Notes under the pieces: model-generated
Seen by the model: the letters and a program-made list of their open reading frames with translations, nothing else
Told to the model about the DNA's origin: nothing
Database searches by the model: none
In this document: positions 34,646 to 44,910 of the stretch, in pieces
How the letters are laid out: every line of letters starts with the position of its first letter
Numbering within the stretch: position 1 is the stretch's first letter
Assembly (NCBI GenBank): GCA_035578905.1
Contig: JAQJVL010000153.1
Location: forward strand, 186,001-250,000
Direction of reading: 5' to 3'
Source: Stictocephala bisonia
Lineage: Eukaryota > Arthropoda > Insecta > Hemiptera > Membracidae
Length of the DNA: 64,000 nucleotides
Program-made: the position numbers and the translations under genes

Positions 34646-36429
34646 CTTATGAAAAGAATAATCAAGATATAGCCATTATAACTATTTAATCAACTTACTA
34701 CGCAATTCTCAAATTATATTATTTTCAATTTTATACTATCAGTATCTTATTTGTTTCTTTATAAGTAATATATTACATGCCGTATTACCTAAAAAAAACT
34801 GATACATTACATGGTATTTCTTTTAGAATGTCTTTCTCTCTTATATTATGTGTCAAACAACCAAAGCACCAAATTTTCAGATACTTTTCACTTAATACGC
34901 CTTTGATTGTTTTTAATATCAAACAAATGTCACTAATAACACTTTATAACTAACGGTGCAGATCTAGGTCACCGTTCATCAGGATGGCTAGACGTTCATT
35001 TTTATTTTCCGTTAATCCAGTTTGACAATGTAGTTGGATAATTTTATGAAAATTAAATCTCACAAATTTCCAATAATATTATAAAGATTGAAACGTTCCT
35101 TGTTAGAGCTACATACATAAATTTTTACCTAGGTAAATAATTCTACAGGTTCAATACTATGTTTACAAAACACATTTTCGTTTACATGTTAGTTTTTTTC
35201 CCATTTCATTTAAAGAAGTTATGAAACAAACCAATGTTAGTAGAAACAAAACTCTTTGTTAGTAGGCCCCTATAATTTAATGACACTGCAGTGGGCCGCT
35301 AAGTTTTATTAGCTAATTTTAGACTGTATAGTGTAAGTTGTTATGTTTATTTATTTTGTGCTTGTCATCTCTACTTGACACGATGGCAAGTTATTCCAAG
35401 TTTGAGAATTGTTATTTTTGTAATTGATTTGTTATTGTGTCATAAATATTTTCTTATTTCTTATACTTCTTTCAAGCTTAATTCTACATTTCTTTATCAC
35501 AATTAAAAAGATTTGTTTGTCACGTATCCATTGGAGAGGCAGAGAACTATTCCCTCTCAGTCACACACAGAACCAAGATCTCTTTTAGTTCATTGTCAAT
35601 GCAACACTTTAATTAATCGAACATTTGTATGGAGGACGCCAGGGGTATAAAGAATATCTCCCAGTAAGCAGTTCCCTATGAGTAACTATTATAGAGCTCG
35701 CGATCTGCAGCAAATCGTGGAGTACGAACCACTTTATTAGTATAAGTATAGTATATAGTATAGCATTAGTATTACTTTTAGCTAACCGATAATACAGTTA
35801 GAGCGTGTATAGGGTAGGTGGAACTATATAATTAATTCGTTGGGACCAGTGAGAAAATGTCATACACATTGCATGTTAAGAGAGTAGTGTTAAGCTGATA
35901 TATAACCATATTTTAATATTAACTTTAATATTGACGTTATCATCTCTACAAAGCATTAAGGGACTTTGGAGAGTACGTTACGAATATATTTAGAGACAAA
36001 AGCCCTTCACACAGAAATCGGGAAACCCAAGACTTCTTTTGACTAAAGCTACAATTAGTAGTTAGAGTATCGCTAATGATTTACCACTATACTTTAACTT
36101 GAAATAGACTTCTTCAAACTACAATATTTTTAAATAACTTAAATTATATAATTTGCATTTTTTACAAATACAAACGTTGGTGAAGAATTGACTGAAACAC
36201 TGTGGGCTCAATGATCATGATATTCAATCTATTGTAGATTATTTACCTTTGATGCTCAGTTCTGCTGACAAAATACTCTTTTTTGTTATATTTCAAAGCA
36301 TTTTAGATTTTTAAGCTACAATAGCTTGTAAAAGCATACTAAATGAACTGTTTAGCATCTCTCTTGGTGGTTGTTAGAGACATCCTATACATGTCCACAC
36401 ACAACACACACACTTAGAGTTGTTGTTTT
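34646..36429. other. AT-rich spacer
   Basis: No supported gene. A less A+T-rich patch (35520-35720) contains short protein-like runs on the minus strand but no coherent frame or splice pair. Confidence 0.5.
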
Positions 36430-36650
36430 ACCGATATGTCCCGAACGTTTATAGATAACAACATCTACTGCTCGGTGGCTTGGCTGTTCCTTGGATGGGT
36501 GACCACCTAAGCAATCCCGTCCTTGCACGCAGCCCGCTTGTCCGGTCACTGGTGGTGGTTCGGAAGTCACCTTTAAGCCGTTAGTCTCCAGGTTAAGTGT
36601 TAGAAGAGGGCTTCTTAGCCCTAACATTGCTTGGAAAAATAAGACGATCT
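36430..36650 (+). mobile_element. 5S-like SINE, copy 2 (best preserved)
   Basis: The head contains GTGGCTTGGCTGTTCCTTGG followed by ATGGGTGACCACCT, which aligns with the internal control region of eukaryotic 5S rRNA genes (established consensus around GGTTAGTACTTGGATGGGTGACCGCCT). The body is GCAATCCCGTCCTTGCACGC, CCGGTCACTGGTGGTGGTTC, TTTAAGCCGTTAGTCTCC, AGGTTAAGTGTTAGAAGAGG, shared with copies 1 and 3. The 5' and 3' portions of true 5S RNA are absent, so this is not a 5S gene. The minus-strand 95-codon frame over this region is a shadow. Confidence 0.68.
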
Positions 36651-38518
36651 TTAACTTTCTTTTAACAATCATACAAACATCACTTAAACCTCAGACCTAC
36701 TTTAAGTACATACATTCAAAGGCCATAAACTAATAATCAGAGTATATATTACTAAGGTATGATTACATTATATTATAAACTTAATATAATTAGGCAAACT
36801 TCATATAAATGCTGACAAAATAAGGTCCAGCAAAAAGTCCTCACCATGTTAGGCTCCATTCAATCATTTGACCTTTCTATCCATAATTATTAAAAAGTAT
36901 GTTCTGTTAAATACATACATATATATTAAAACATTTTATTTCTATAAGCTGAAATTTGCAGTTATTTTCTAATTTAGTGTTAGTTCCTATAGGACACCTA
37001 ATATTTAACTGATAATATCGATCAAATAATAATTTGACCTGAGAAAAAATGATTTAATGAAAACTAAATTGTGATGTTTTCAACTTTAGTTAGACTATCT
37101 GGTCTGTGATTAAAAAATTCGTTCGATCCTCATTTGTCTGCAATGTTACAAATCGTTTCCCATATGTTAATCACCATAATATATTTGTTATAAATTGTTT
37201 TAGTACCCATTTGTGTCAGAGCATCCACCAACAACATTGCTGTAGTTAATAAATTAATGATTAAACAAGTGGAAACACATGACTATTGACTACCAATCAC
37301 GTCATACAGGGACCAAGTTTGAAATTCTATCATAGTTATATTTGTGTAGTTTTTGCCTGTTTTGACTATACCTAGTCTTATTAAAATTAATAAATTAAAC
37401 AGATAACACTGTACCGTTTTACGTAATATTGCATAATTGTAGTATATAATTTACTATCCAACTTAACAAAACATGTATACTAACTCTACAAAAATACTTA
37501 TTTTCCTCGTACGTAAGTTGTCTACTCAACATAGTATGTTTTACTATGTTGTCAAAATAAACTGCTATAGTACATAGATGAAACTGGTTAGAGCTCATTA
37601 AAGGAAGATTAAACAGTTTTATAGATAACATATAATTTGTATGTAAGTCGAGTAGATCTGAGCATTTGTAAAGGAAATATCTATTTCCCAACCACGTGGA
37701 GAAGGTGCTTTACAGTGAAGTTTGTTAGTGGTTTTATCCTGAAGTTTGGAAATACCAGATTACGCCAATTTAAAGGATTAATTTAAAACTAAGAGTATTC
37801 AAATATTCAATACGTTCGAACTACTTCTTTAGTATTTTGGTATCCATTGCTTGTCAAGTGGATTTAAAATGTATTGCAATATGGGGACTCATACAAATCA
37901 TTACAAAGAATATTTTAGTTTTCACTCAAATGTTTATTAAGTATTTCGTTAGTAGTAGTATAAAAACTAACTAACCAGTCTATTTCAAAAGAGAACTATT
38001 GGTTTTCTATTGCTCTAGATATCTTAAAGAATGCAAAATCATAGCACTTTGTGGTTATATTCCAGTCTGTTTTATTCTATTAGCTGACAAATTGTTTAAA
38101 TAGAATCTAAATAAAACTTTTATCCAAAACTAATATGTTAGTAAGTAAATTTTAAATGTCTCATCATAAAATAAATAAAAATTTTTCGAGTAAAATTGGA
38201 AAGGTTATTTTAGATTTTTTTTAATGGCAGAGGCATGATAATAAGAATCAAATTATTACTTTGTTTGAACTTGAGTTGTGTGCAACAGATTTGTCCTCTC
38301 GTATCATAGGACAAGGTCCGACCTCTTACATAACCCAAATGTTAACATATCATATAATTATTAGATTTTAATTTCATTAATTAAAATCCCTACGAAACAT
38401 GACGTCTTGGTCTGTACCAGAGGCTGAATCGACATACATTTTTATCACATAGTTGTCCACATTTTAACATCTGCTATTTTGGTTGTTTTCCGTTATATGC
38501 CTCCCAAATACAATTAGG
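36651..38518. other. AT-rich spacer
   Basis: Nothing supported. The 90-codon minus frame at 37419-37691 is rich in N/Y/I/L and lacks context for a gene. Confidence 0.5.
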
Positions 38519-38575
38519 TTTGGTTAGGTTAGGTTTGGAAGGTAGTTAGATAGGTAGGTAGGTTAGGTTAGGTCA
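38519..38575 (+). repeat. short interstitial (TTAGG)n-like tract
   Basis: Contains GGTTAGGTTAGGTTTGG and, 25 bases later, GGTAGGTTAGGTTAGGTCA, joined by degenerate GGTAG words. TTAGG is the ancestral arthropod telomere repeat (established), so this is a small degenerate interstitial tract or a coincidental short repeat. Confidence 0.6.
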
Positions 38576-39956
38576 CATGATTACAGCTGTATAACATAAA
38601 GTTTCTATTTTGGGGCATGTAATGGAATCCGACCGCCATTTTTATATTAATAAATAACTAGATAGACAACTAAATTGATGTCTAAAAATTCCCTTTAAGT
38701 TATAACAATGCTAAATATGTTTAAAAATGTAAAATCCTCAGAAAACCCAGTAGTTGGATATACATTAGATACTTGTATACTTTGTCTGGAACTATTTTTT
38801 TTCAGTACGGTCAGTATAAATTTCAAATTGGTAAAATTCATCCAAATTTAGAAAGCATAGCCCTGAATAGTTGTATTTTTGAAAGCAGTATTATATTAGT
38901 AAATCGTAGCCTAGTTAAGTATTACTGTATGTATGAAGGATAGAGGAGATGCAACCAGAATATGAAAGGACTTCAATGATTATGAAAGGGACTCGGAAGT
39001 TATTAGACCGTCCATTGTATTCCATGACTATAAGGAGTGCACATTATCAGCACCAAGGATTTACAAGCTTGGATTCACCCAGAATCAATGATTAGTTTCC
39101 AAAACAGATTATCACACTGATTATTAATGGGCTGGATTTTAATGGTTAAAGAAAATTTTCATTATAATTTACTCAATGATAAACTGGCAATGTTACCTTG
39201 AAAGTTAATTTGTATTAAAAGCACATATATGGAAGTGCCTAAACGTGTATACAGGATGTTCCATGAGAATCCTCGCAGATTTCTGGAAATTAATCCTTGG
39301 GTGGGAAAAATGTTTTCTGAGAATAGGTCTTTAATACATTGATTCATATTAAATCTACAGCCATAGTCGTTTGAGTTTTACATGTATCTGAAAGTCCTAC
39401 CGATAGAATTTTAATTAAAATTAAGTAAAATGTCGACAAAATTGTAGTTGGGTTTAAACTTATAAGCAAAGAAGTTAAAATTTAGTAAATCTATTTAGAA
39501 TATCAGTAAGTTTATGAAATAACTTTGTTAAACATATTATTAACCAATTTTAACAGTAAATTACTATAAATATATCTAACCGATTGAACTATAAATTCAT
39601 AATAAATTATTAAACATCATACAGACCAACATACGGACAATGAATTGATTTATAAAACGATTCATTATATTTTCTTCTACGTCAAATGTATTACTACGTG
39701 ATGGCAATATTTCATACAGTCTTTATCATCTGTTACATTTATTTTTACATACCTTTTTAAGTAGAAAAATGGTTACAAGTTAAAATTTAGTAAAATAACC
39801 GGTTAAATTACGTTTGACGTAAAAGAGATGAGCAGTATGTGTACATAATACAGTTTATAAAATGTATATCATTCACCTAAGAAAATGAAATGTATTGTGA
39901 ACGATGAAAATGGAAAGGGAATTCATAAATAAACAATAATCAAACTTCCTCTGAAT
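38576..39956. other. AT-rich spacer with a possible transposon scrap
   Basis: No gene. The patch at 39246-39340 (ACAGGATGTTCCATGAGAAT) resembles short arthropod repeats that start ACAGGGTGTTCC, but the match is too short to call. Confidence 0.4.
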
Positions 39957-40287
39957 AATTTAAATAGAACCTTAACTTAAATGGGTAACAACTAATCATA
40001 GGAAGTTATGTTTACTCACTCTTCCTCGACTTTGTAATTATAAGACCTTCATACTATACCGAACACAATTTAAATAGAACCTTAACTTAAATGGGTAACA
40101 ACTAATCATAGGAAGTTATGTTTACTCACTCTTCCTCGACTTTGTAATTATAAGACCTTCATATTATACCGAACACAATTTAAATATAACCTTAACTTAA
40201 ATGGGTAACAACTAATCATAGGAAGTTATGTTTACTCACTCTTCCTCGACTTTGTAATTATAAGACCTTCATACTATACCGAACAGA
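39957..40287. repeat. 110-bp tandem triplication
   Basis: Three copies of a 110-bp unit (39961, 40071, 40181) containing TTAACTTAAATGGGTAACAA and CTCACTCTTCCTCGACTTTG. The copies differ by only a few bases, so the event is recent. Confidence 0.95.
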
Positions 40288-40722
40288 ATTTTCAAATCAA
40301 AATCCATTCTTGTTCTTCTTATTTTATTTATTTATTTTTATTTTTTTAACCTCACTCTCCAGTGTATACAATCTAAGCGAGAACTGTTTAATCAACCAGT
40401 GAAGTATCGACTGTTAGCAGTACATCTAAAATTGGAACTTGAACTCCACAATTCGAAGGCTTAGTCTCGTGTCGGTTATCGAGGGGGGACATAATGCCAT
40501 CCGGTGAGCAGAATTGGCAGTGATCTGCTACTCTCCCTGCACCGCCTCATCAACGAACAGCACTGATAAGCTCACAAACATACTAGGTACTTACAGAGTT
40601 AACAGCCCACCTACCCACCCTGTGTTCATCAGTTTATATCAGTCATAACTTGACTGATACGTCACTCACTAAACTGACGTAAACAGTTTATGATGACACT
40701 AACCTCCGAGTCACCGGCACAG
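40288..40722. other. GC-moderate spacer
   Basis: No gene. A CCCACCTACCCACCC word (near 40607) recalls the dispersed CCCACCC motif. ACTGATACGTCACTCA-type words flank the start of the 35-bp array. Confidence 0.4.
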
Positions 40723-41413
40723 GACTTGACACAACTACCAAATACGCAGTTAGTAGATAATTGACACAACTACCGAATACGCAGTTAGTAGATACTTGTC
40801 ACAGCTACCAAATTCGCAGTTAGTAGAAACTTTACACAACTACCAAATACGCAATTAGTATAAACTTGACACAACTACCAAATACGCAATTAGTAGATTC
40901 TTGACACAACTACCAAATACGCAGTTAGTAGATACTGTACTTGACACAACTACCAAATACGCAGTTAGTAGAAACTTGACACAACTACCAAATACGCAAT
41001 TAGTAGATTCTTGACACAACTACCAAATACGCAGTTAGTAGAAACTTGACACAACTACCAAATACGCAGTTAGTAGAAACTTGACACAACTACCAAGTAC
41101 GCAATTAGTAGATTCTTGACACAACTACCAAATACGCAGTTAGTAGATACTGTACTTGACACAACTACCAAATACGCAGTTAGTAGAAACTTGACACAAC
41201 TACAAATACGCAATTAGTAGATTCTTGACACAACTACCAAATACGCAGTTAGTAGATACTGTACTTGACACAACTACCAAATACACAGTTAGTAGATATT
41301 TGACACAACTACCAAATACGCAGTTAGTAGAAACTTGACACAACTACCAAATACGCAATTAGTAGATTCTTGACACAACTACCAAATACGCAGTTAGTAG
41401 ATACTTGACACAG
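40723..41413. repeat. 35-bp minisatellite, about 19 copies
   Basis: Units of 35 bp: TTGACACAACTACCAAATAC, GCAGTTAGTAG, plus a variable AAAC, ATTC or ATAC end. Some units have a 41-bp form with ATACTGTAC. The three end types recur in the order AAAC, ATTC, ATACTGTAC with a period of about 111 bp (for example 41160-41270), an incipient higher-order repeat. Confidence 0.93.
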
Positions 41414-42470
41414 ATAAGTATGCAGGTGAAACGCCTATTTGAATATCCATTCTTATTAACATATCTTTAAAATGACACCATTGGAATCATTAATATAATT
41501 TTTTATACAATTAACAAAGTGGACATAAGTACAATGATGCTTGCCTCTCTTTTGACCTAATCAAATATTTCAAATTATGGTTATCCAACCCAACACGAAA
41601 AAACGAAAAAAATATTTGTATTTGTGGTTTTAAAACTACATTAGTGTACTGGGCTGTTTTCCATATAAAATTGCAAAGTCATTCAATTTTATTATTAGGA
41701 ATAAATGAATAGTTTGTAAATTATTGGCTCTTTTACGAAAACCATCATATCATACGTACATTGTTGCAATAATTTATAAATTTTCAAAAAGATTTATAGA
41801 AATTATTTAGAAAAAACTTTTAAAACTTAATTTCCATTTAAGTAGTATATCACCTAATGTCTTTTAAACTAATGCTGTATTACTCGCAGTTGGATAGGAA
41901 TAGATAACCGACCTCTTAAGGATAATTAACAATATCACTTCCAAGAAAAGTTTAATGAAGTGAATTTATATTTATCTCAAAATATACGTTCCATTTATTG
42001 AATATTTATATTAAAAATTCAACCAGTCTATGATAGTTTGAATGCGCACTATTTAATGATTGATTTAATTGTTAAAATCAGCATTGTAGATTGCTTTGAT
42101 AGTATGCCACATACACACACAAACAGAATCACTAAACGGATTAGATGATTAACATTTTAATCAGTAAGACCTGCTTCGTTCGAAATGGAGAATAGCAGTA
42201 CTGAAATATGTAAAATATGTAAATATGTAAAATAAGTCACAGCTGTTTTATGCTTTAACGATTTCCATGTTTATGTAGTTTTTGTTCAACAACATGTTGC
42301 TGCAAGCAATCCTCTTAGCAATAATTAACAGAATTGTTCATGTGAATTTTTACATTGTAATCGTAATTTTAGCCATAAATGCGCAGTTTTTATTTTTACG
42401 AAAAGAGTTTGACTAACAATGTTGAAGCATAATATAAAATTTGTATTTAGTCAGCCAGTTATTCAAATGA
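41414..42470. other. AT-rich spacer
   Basis: Nothing recognised. Confidence 0.55.
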
Positions 42471-42516
42471 ATACAGGTGAGCCGTTTGCACATTACGATC
42501 GTCTCTCTCGGACAGA

Positions 42517-42522
42517 TCAGTC
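42517..42522 (+). promoter_or_regulatory. initiator-like TCAGTC
   Basis: Arthropod-type initiator word 126 bases before the hairpin-ATG. No TATA is seen at the expected distance. Weak alone. Confidence 0.3.
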
Positions 42523-42600
42523 TTACTCTCTGTGTTCCATTAAGTTTTAGTGTCTTTGTTTTCGTTTTTGTGTTCCGTGATTTCGTTTACTATATTCCTT

Positions 42601-42647
42601 GTCGTTGTCGGCAAGCTCACCATTCTAGCTTGGCAGCCGACAACGAC
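42601..42647 (+). repeat. 17-bp stem hairpin directly before an ATG
   Basis: GTCGTTGTCGGC (42601-42612) pairs perfectly with GCCGACAACGAC (42636-42647), and the inner AAGCT/AGCTT arms add five pairs after a 4-nt bulge on the right arm. The loop is CACCATTCT-like. The stem ends on the base before ATG (42648-42650), and a GTAAGTG donor lies 22 bases beyond that ATG. In RNA this would be a stable structure at a start codon. It could also be the end of a foldback element. Confidence 0.75.
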
Positions 42648-43288
42648 ATGTTTTGTGGCTATAAACGTTTAGGTAAGTGTTCGTAAAATTGTTTGCCTTT
42701 GTAACTGTTTGGTTAACAATATGGTTTATTGAGCTTTATTTTGTTCTCTAATGAGTGTTGTTTCAGTAATTAAAAAAGCTGTTGCCTGTTTGTGAAAATG
42801 GTTTTATTTTCAGCAGGCCTAGGTTAGGCCTATGTGATGACGTATTATGATACTGTATTTATATTTTTTATATTATTTTGACCTGTTGAACTGTTTTTAG
42901 TTGTAATTAAAATTCGTATTTTAATTGTTTAATAGTAAACTCAGAATATTTTTTCTGTTTTATAACTATTAGACTTGATAGGTCTAACAAAGGGTGTCAT
43001 GTTGTTGCCAGACACGGCAGGTTTTTAGTTATGTAATGCTGTCATGTAAAATTGTTAACTTTATCCTTTTTTCTTAGTTAATTAGTTTAACCAGTTGGAA
43101 TTGATTTTTTTTTAATTTTAAGTAAATACTTAATTGGGTATTTATGTAGTTTCTGTATTTCTTTATTTTGTTTTAAAAATTTTACATTTTAACTGTCATG
43201 ACAGCTCATATTAGAAAAACTAATGTTGGCTTTTTTTAATCTCGTCCCTTTATGTATTTATTTTGTTTTCTCGCTTTTGTGGAGCCAG

Positions 43289-43511
43289 GCTAAAATATGT
43301 TTTGTGCTGTGCTGTTTCTTAAGCCCTCCGGGGTCGGAGAGTCATGGACGGGCACTTACATGGCTACTGACGGCGTTTTCCTAGAGGCACAGACCGTTTT
43401 CCTACGGGCTGGGACTAGCCTCTACCTTGCGTCCCAGAAGGGGCAGCCACTTATTCACCCTTTCCACGCTGTCCATCCATCGGCCTTCAGGATGAAGACA
43501 TCGACATGCAG
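43289..43511 (+). CDS. GC-rich candidate exon with 72-codon ORF
   Basis: The exon-like block lies between a strong acceptor and a usable donor. An ATG at 43297 opens 72 codons (MFCAVLFLKPSGVGESWTGT at the start; later GQPLIHPFHAVHPSAF), stopping two bases past the donor. A second frame is also fairly open (LFTLSTLSIHRPSG). Composition is much richer in G+C than the T-rich surroundings. No family recognised. May be non-coding. Confidence 0.27.
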
Positions 43512-44305
43512 GTGACCCAAACCTCTTCTTGCCTCCAGATTTGAACATTGTACATTGAACATTGAACATGTAGTTATTTGAAAATGAAGAACATTCAGTT
43601 TGTTTAATATTACAGTGAAATTTTAAAGCGAGATATATTTCTAGATTTTATTTTTATGTTGTTTAGTTTATATTTTTGTTTGGTGGTTATTTCTTTTAAA
43701 GAACGGGATTCTCAGATAATTCTTCACTTGGTTGTACCCATTATGAGCCGCCCAGTTTATCCTGCTGGATTTCGGTGTAATTATTAATGTAATTCTTTTG
43801 TTTTTTTTTAATTTTTCCAAATTGGCCAAAACCTTCCAAATTAATTTTGTTGCCCGAGGGCCCGTAAGGTAAGGTGTCATTTAAAAATTTTGTTATCTGT
43901 AGTTATTGTTTTCTAGTTGTAGTTTATTTATTCATGTATTTTGTTATTTAATTATTCTTGTATGTGTTCATTGTTATTATTTATTTATTATTGTTATATA
44001 TTTTTGAGGACCTATTTATATATTTAAAAAAATGTTTTTAGGCCTAATCATTTTGATTTACATTTTCTTAATACTTTTGCACTGCTAATATTTGATAATC
44101 TTGTTTTTTTCCTTTTGGTTTTTTCTTTATTACTTCTTTTGCTTCGAGGCCAGAAAATATATTTATAAATGTTATGTAACGTTGGATAAATATCATAAAT
44201 TTTCAGAAACGATCAACGACTGTCTGTAAATAATTAAATTTTTGTTATTTGTAGCGTAATATATTTTTAATACTTTTGAATTAATTTTTTTTTAAATTTT
44301 CATGT

Positions 44306-44311
44306 AATAAA
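44306..44311 (+). terminator. AATAAA poly(A) signal of the T-rich unit
   Basis: AATAAA followed 20-30 bases later by TTTGTGTTTTTTT, the arrangement of a cleavage and polyadenylation site. Confidence 0.35.
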
Positions 44312-44369
44312 CAATATTTTTGCTATTCAGTTTGTGTTTTTTTCTTCTGTATCATCCGCCTCAGTCTGG

Positions 44370-44910
44370 TGCCTTCGCACCCACCCTCGATAGGTCTAGC
44401 GCAATGTTCTGATAGTACGAGGGTGGGTTGCACAGGCAACTTCCGTCTTTTTGGGAATTTTATTTAGCCTCGGTTTCCTAAATTAGTATTTTAGAACATT
44501 ATCAGTGTGTCTGTTGACTCAGTTTTCTCAAGGATATCCGTTGATATACCAGAGTAATATCCTCGGCGTGAACAACATTTCTGGATACTGAATCTAGTAG
44601 TGTACACGTTGTAAAGCGACGAAGAAAAAACAGAATTCTTAGGAATGACCATCGTTTAGTGTATGAAAGGGCTTTCCTTACGGGTCAAGCAAACTTTGAT
44701 TAATTTTTCGTCACTTATAATGGTGCTTTAGGAGCAAAATAAGGGTTGAACGTGGCAAAATATGATAAAACTTGAAAATAAGGCCTAAACAGTGTCATAG
44801 GCTGAAGTAAGATCTATAAATGAGTCTCAGAAACCTCCCTCTCAGTTTATTATGATGGAGGCAAAGAATAGTCAAACCACTGTCAATTTGGGAGTCATAT
44901 TAATTCTAAC
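44370..44910 (-). pseudogene. heavily decayed reverse-transcriptase relic
   Basis: Only pieces in shifting frames survive. In the correct minus-strand order they are: a NLT...GGF segment (about 44840-44880), then FIDLTSAYDTV (about 44792-44824), which matches the first catalytic RT block (FxDLxxAYDxV), then LYNVYTT (about 44605-44625), then AEDITLVYQ (about 44545-44572) in the place of YADDxAL, with the first Asp read as Glu, then PKKTEVACA (about 44440-44465), matching the NPxKTxV block. The AYD word suggests an I/Jockey-like lineage distinct from the 30-32 kb element. The CCCACCCTCG/CGAGGGTGGG inverted repeat (44388-44427) falls inside it. Confidence 0.6.

Larger units (their letters stand above)
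42517..44340 (+). other. putative spliced transcription unit, strongly T-rich on plus
   Basis: From an initiator-like GATCAGTCTT (42515-42524) to AATAAA (44306-44311), followed by a T/G-rich downstream stretch. The plus strand is markedly T-rich, unlike the more even flanks. Internal signals are a first-exon candidate with donor TTTAG/GTAAGTG (42672/42673), a good acceptor CTTTTGTGGAGCCAG (ends 43288), a GC-rich exon candidate 43289-43511 with donor GCAG/GTGACC, and a further acceptor TTGCCTCCAG (near 43540). The two candidate exons do not join into an open frame from the 42648 ATG, so a non-coding RNA or an LTR-type element read from the other strand are real alternatives. Confidence 0.35.

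Noticed and set aside
34351..34689. 112-codon MTLQPKRVQS-type repeat protein
   Set aside because: A by-product of the 48-bp minisatellite; the opposite strand is open as well.
36480..36520. A 5S rRNA gene
   Set aside because: Only the internal-promoter-like part matches; the ends of 5S RNA are absent and the segment is embedded in a repeated element.
43668..43880. 70-codon Lys-rich minus-strand protein
   Set aside because: Composition follows the A-rich minus strand of the T-biased block; no recognisable family or splice support. Could be revisited if the block proves to be an LTR element.
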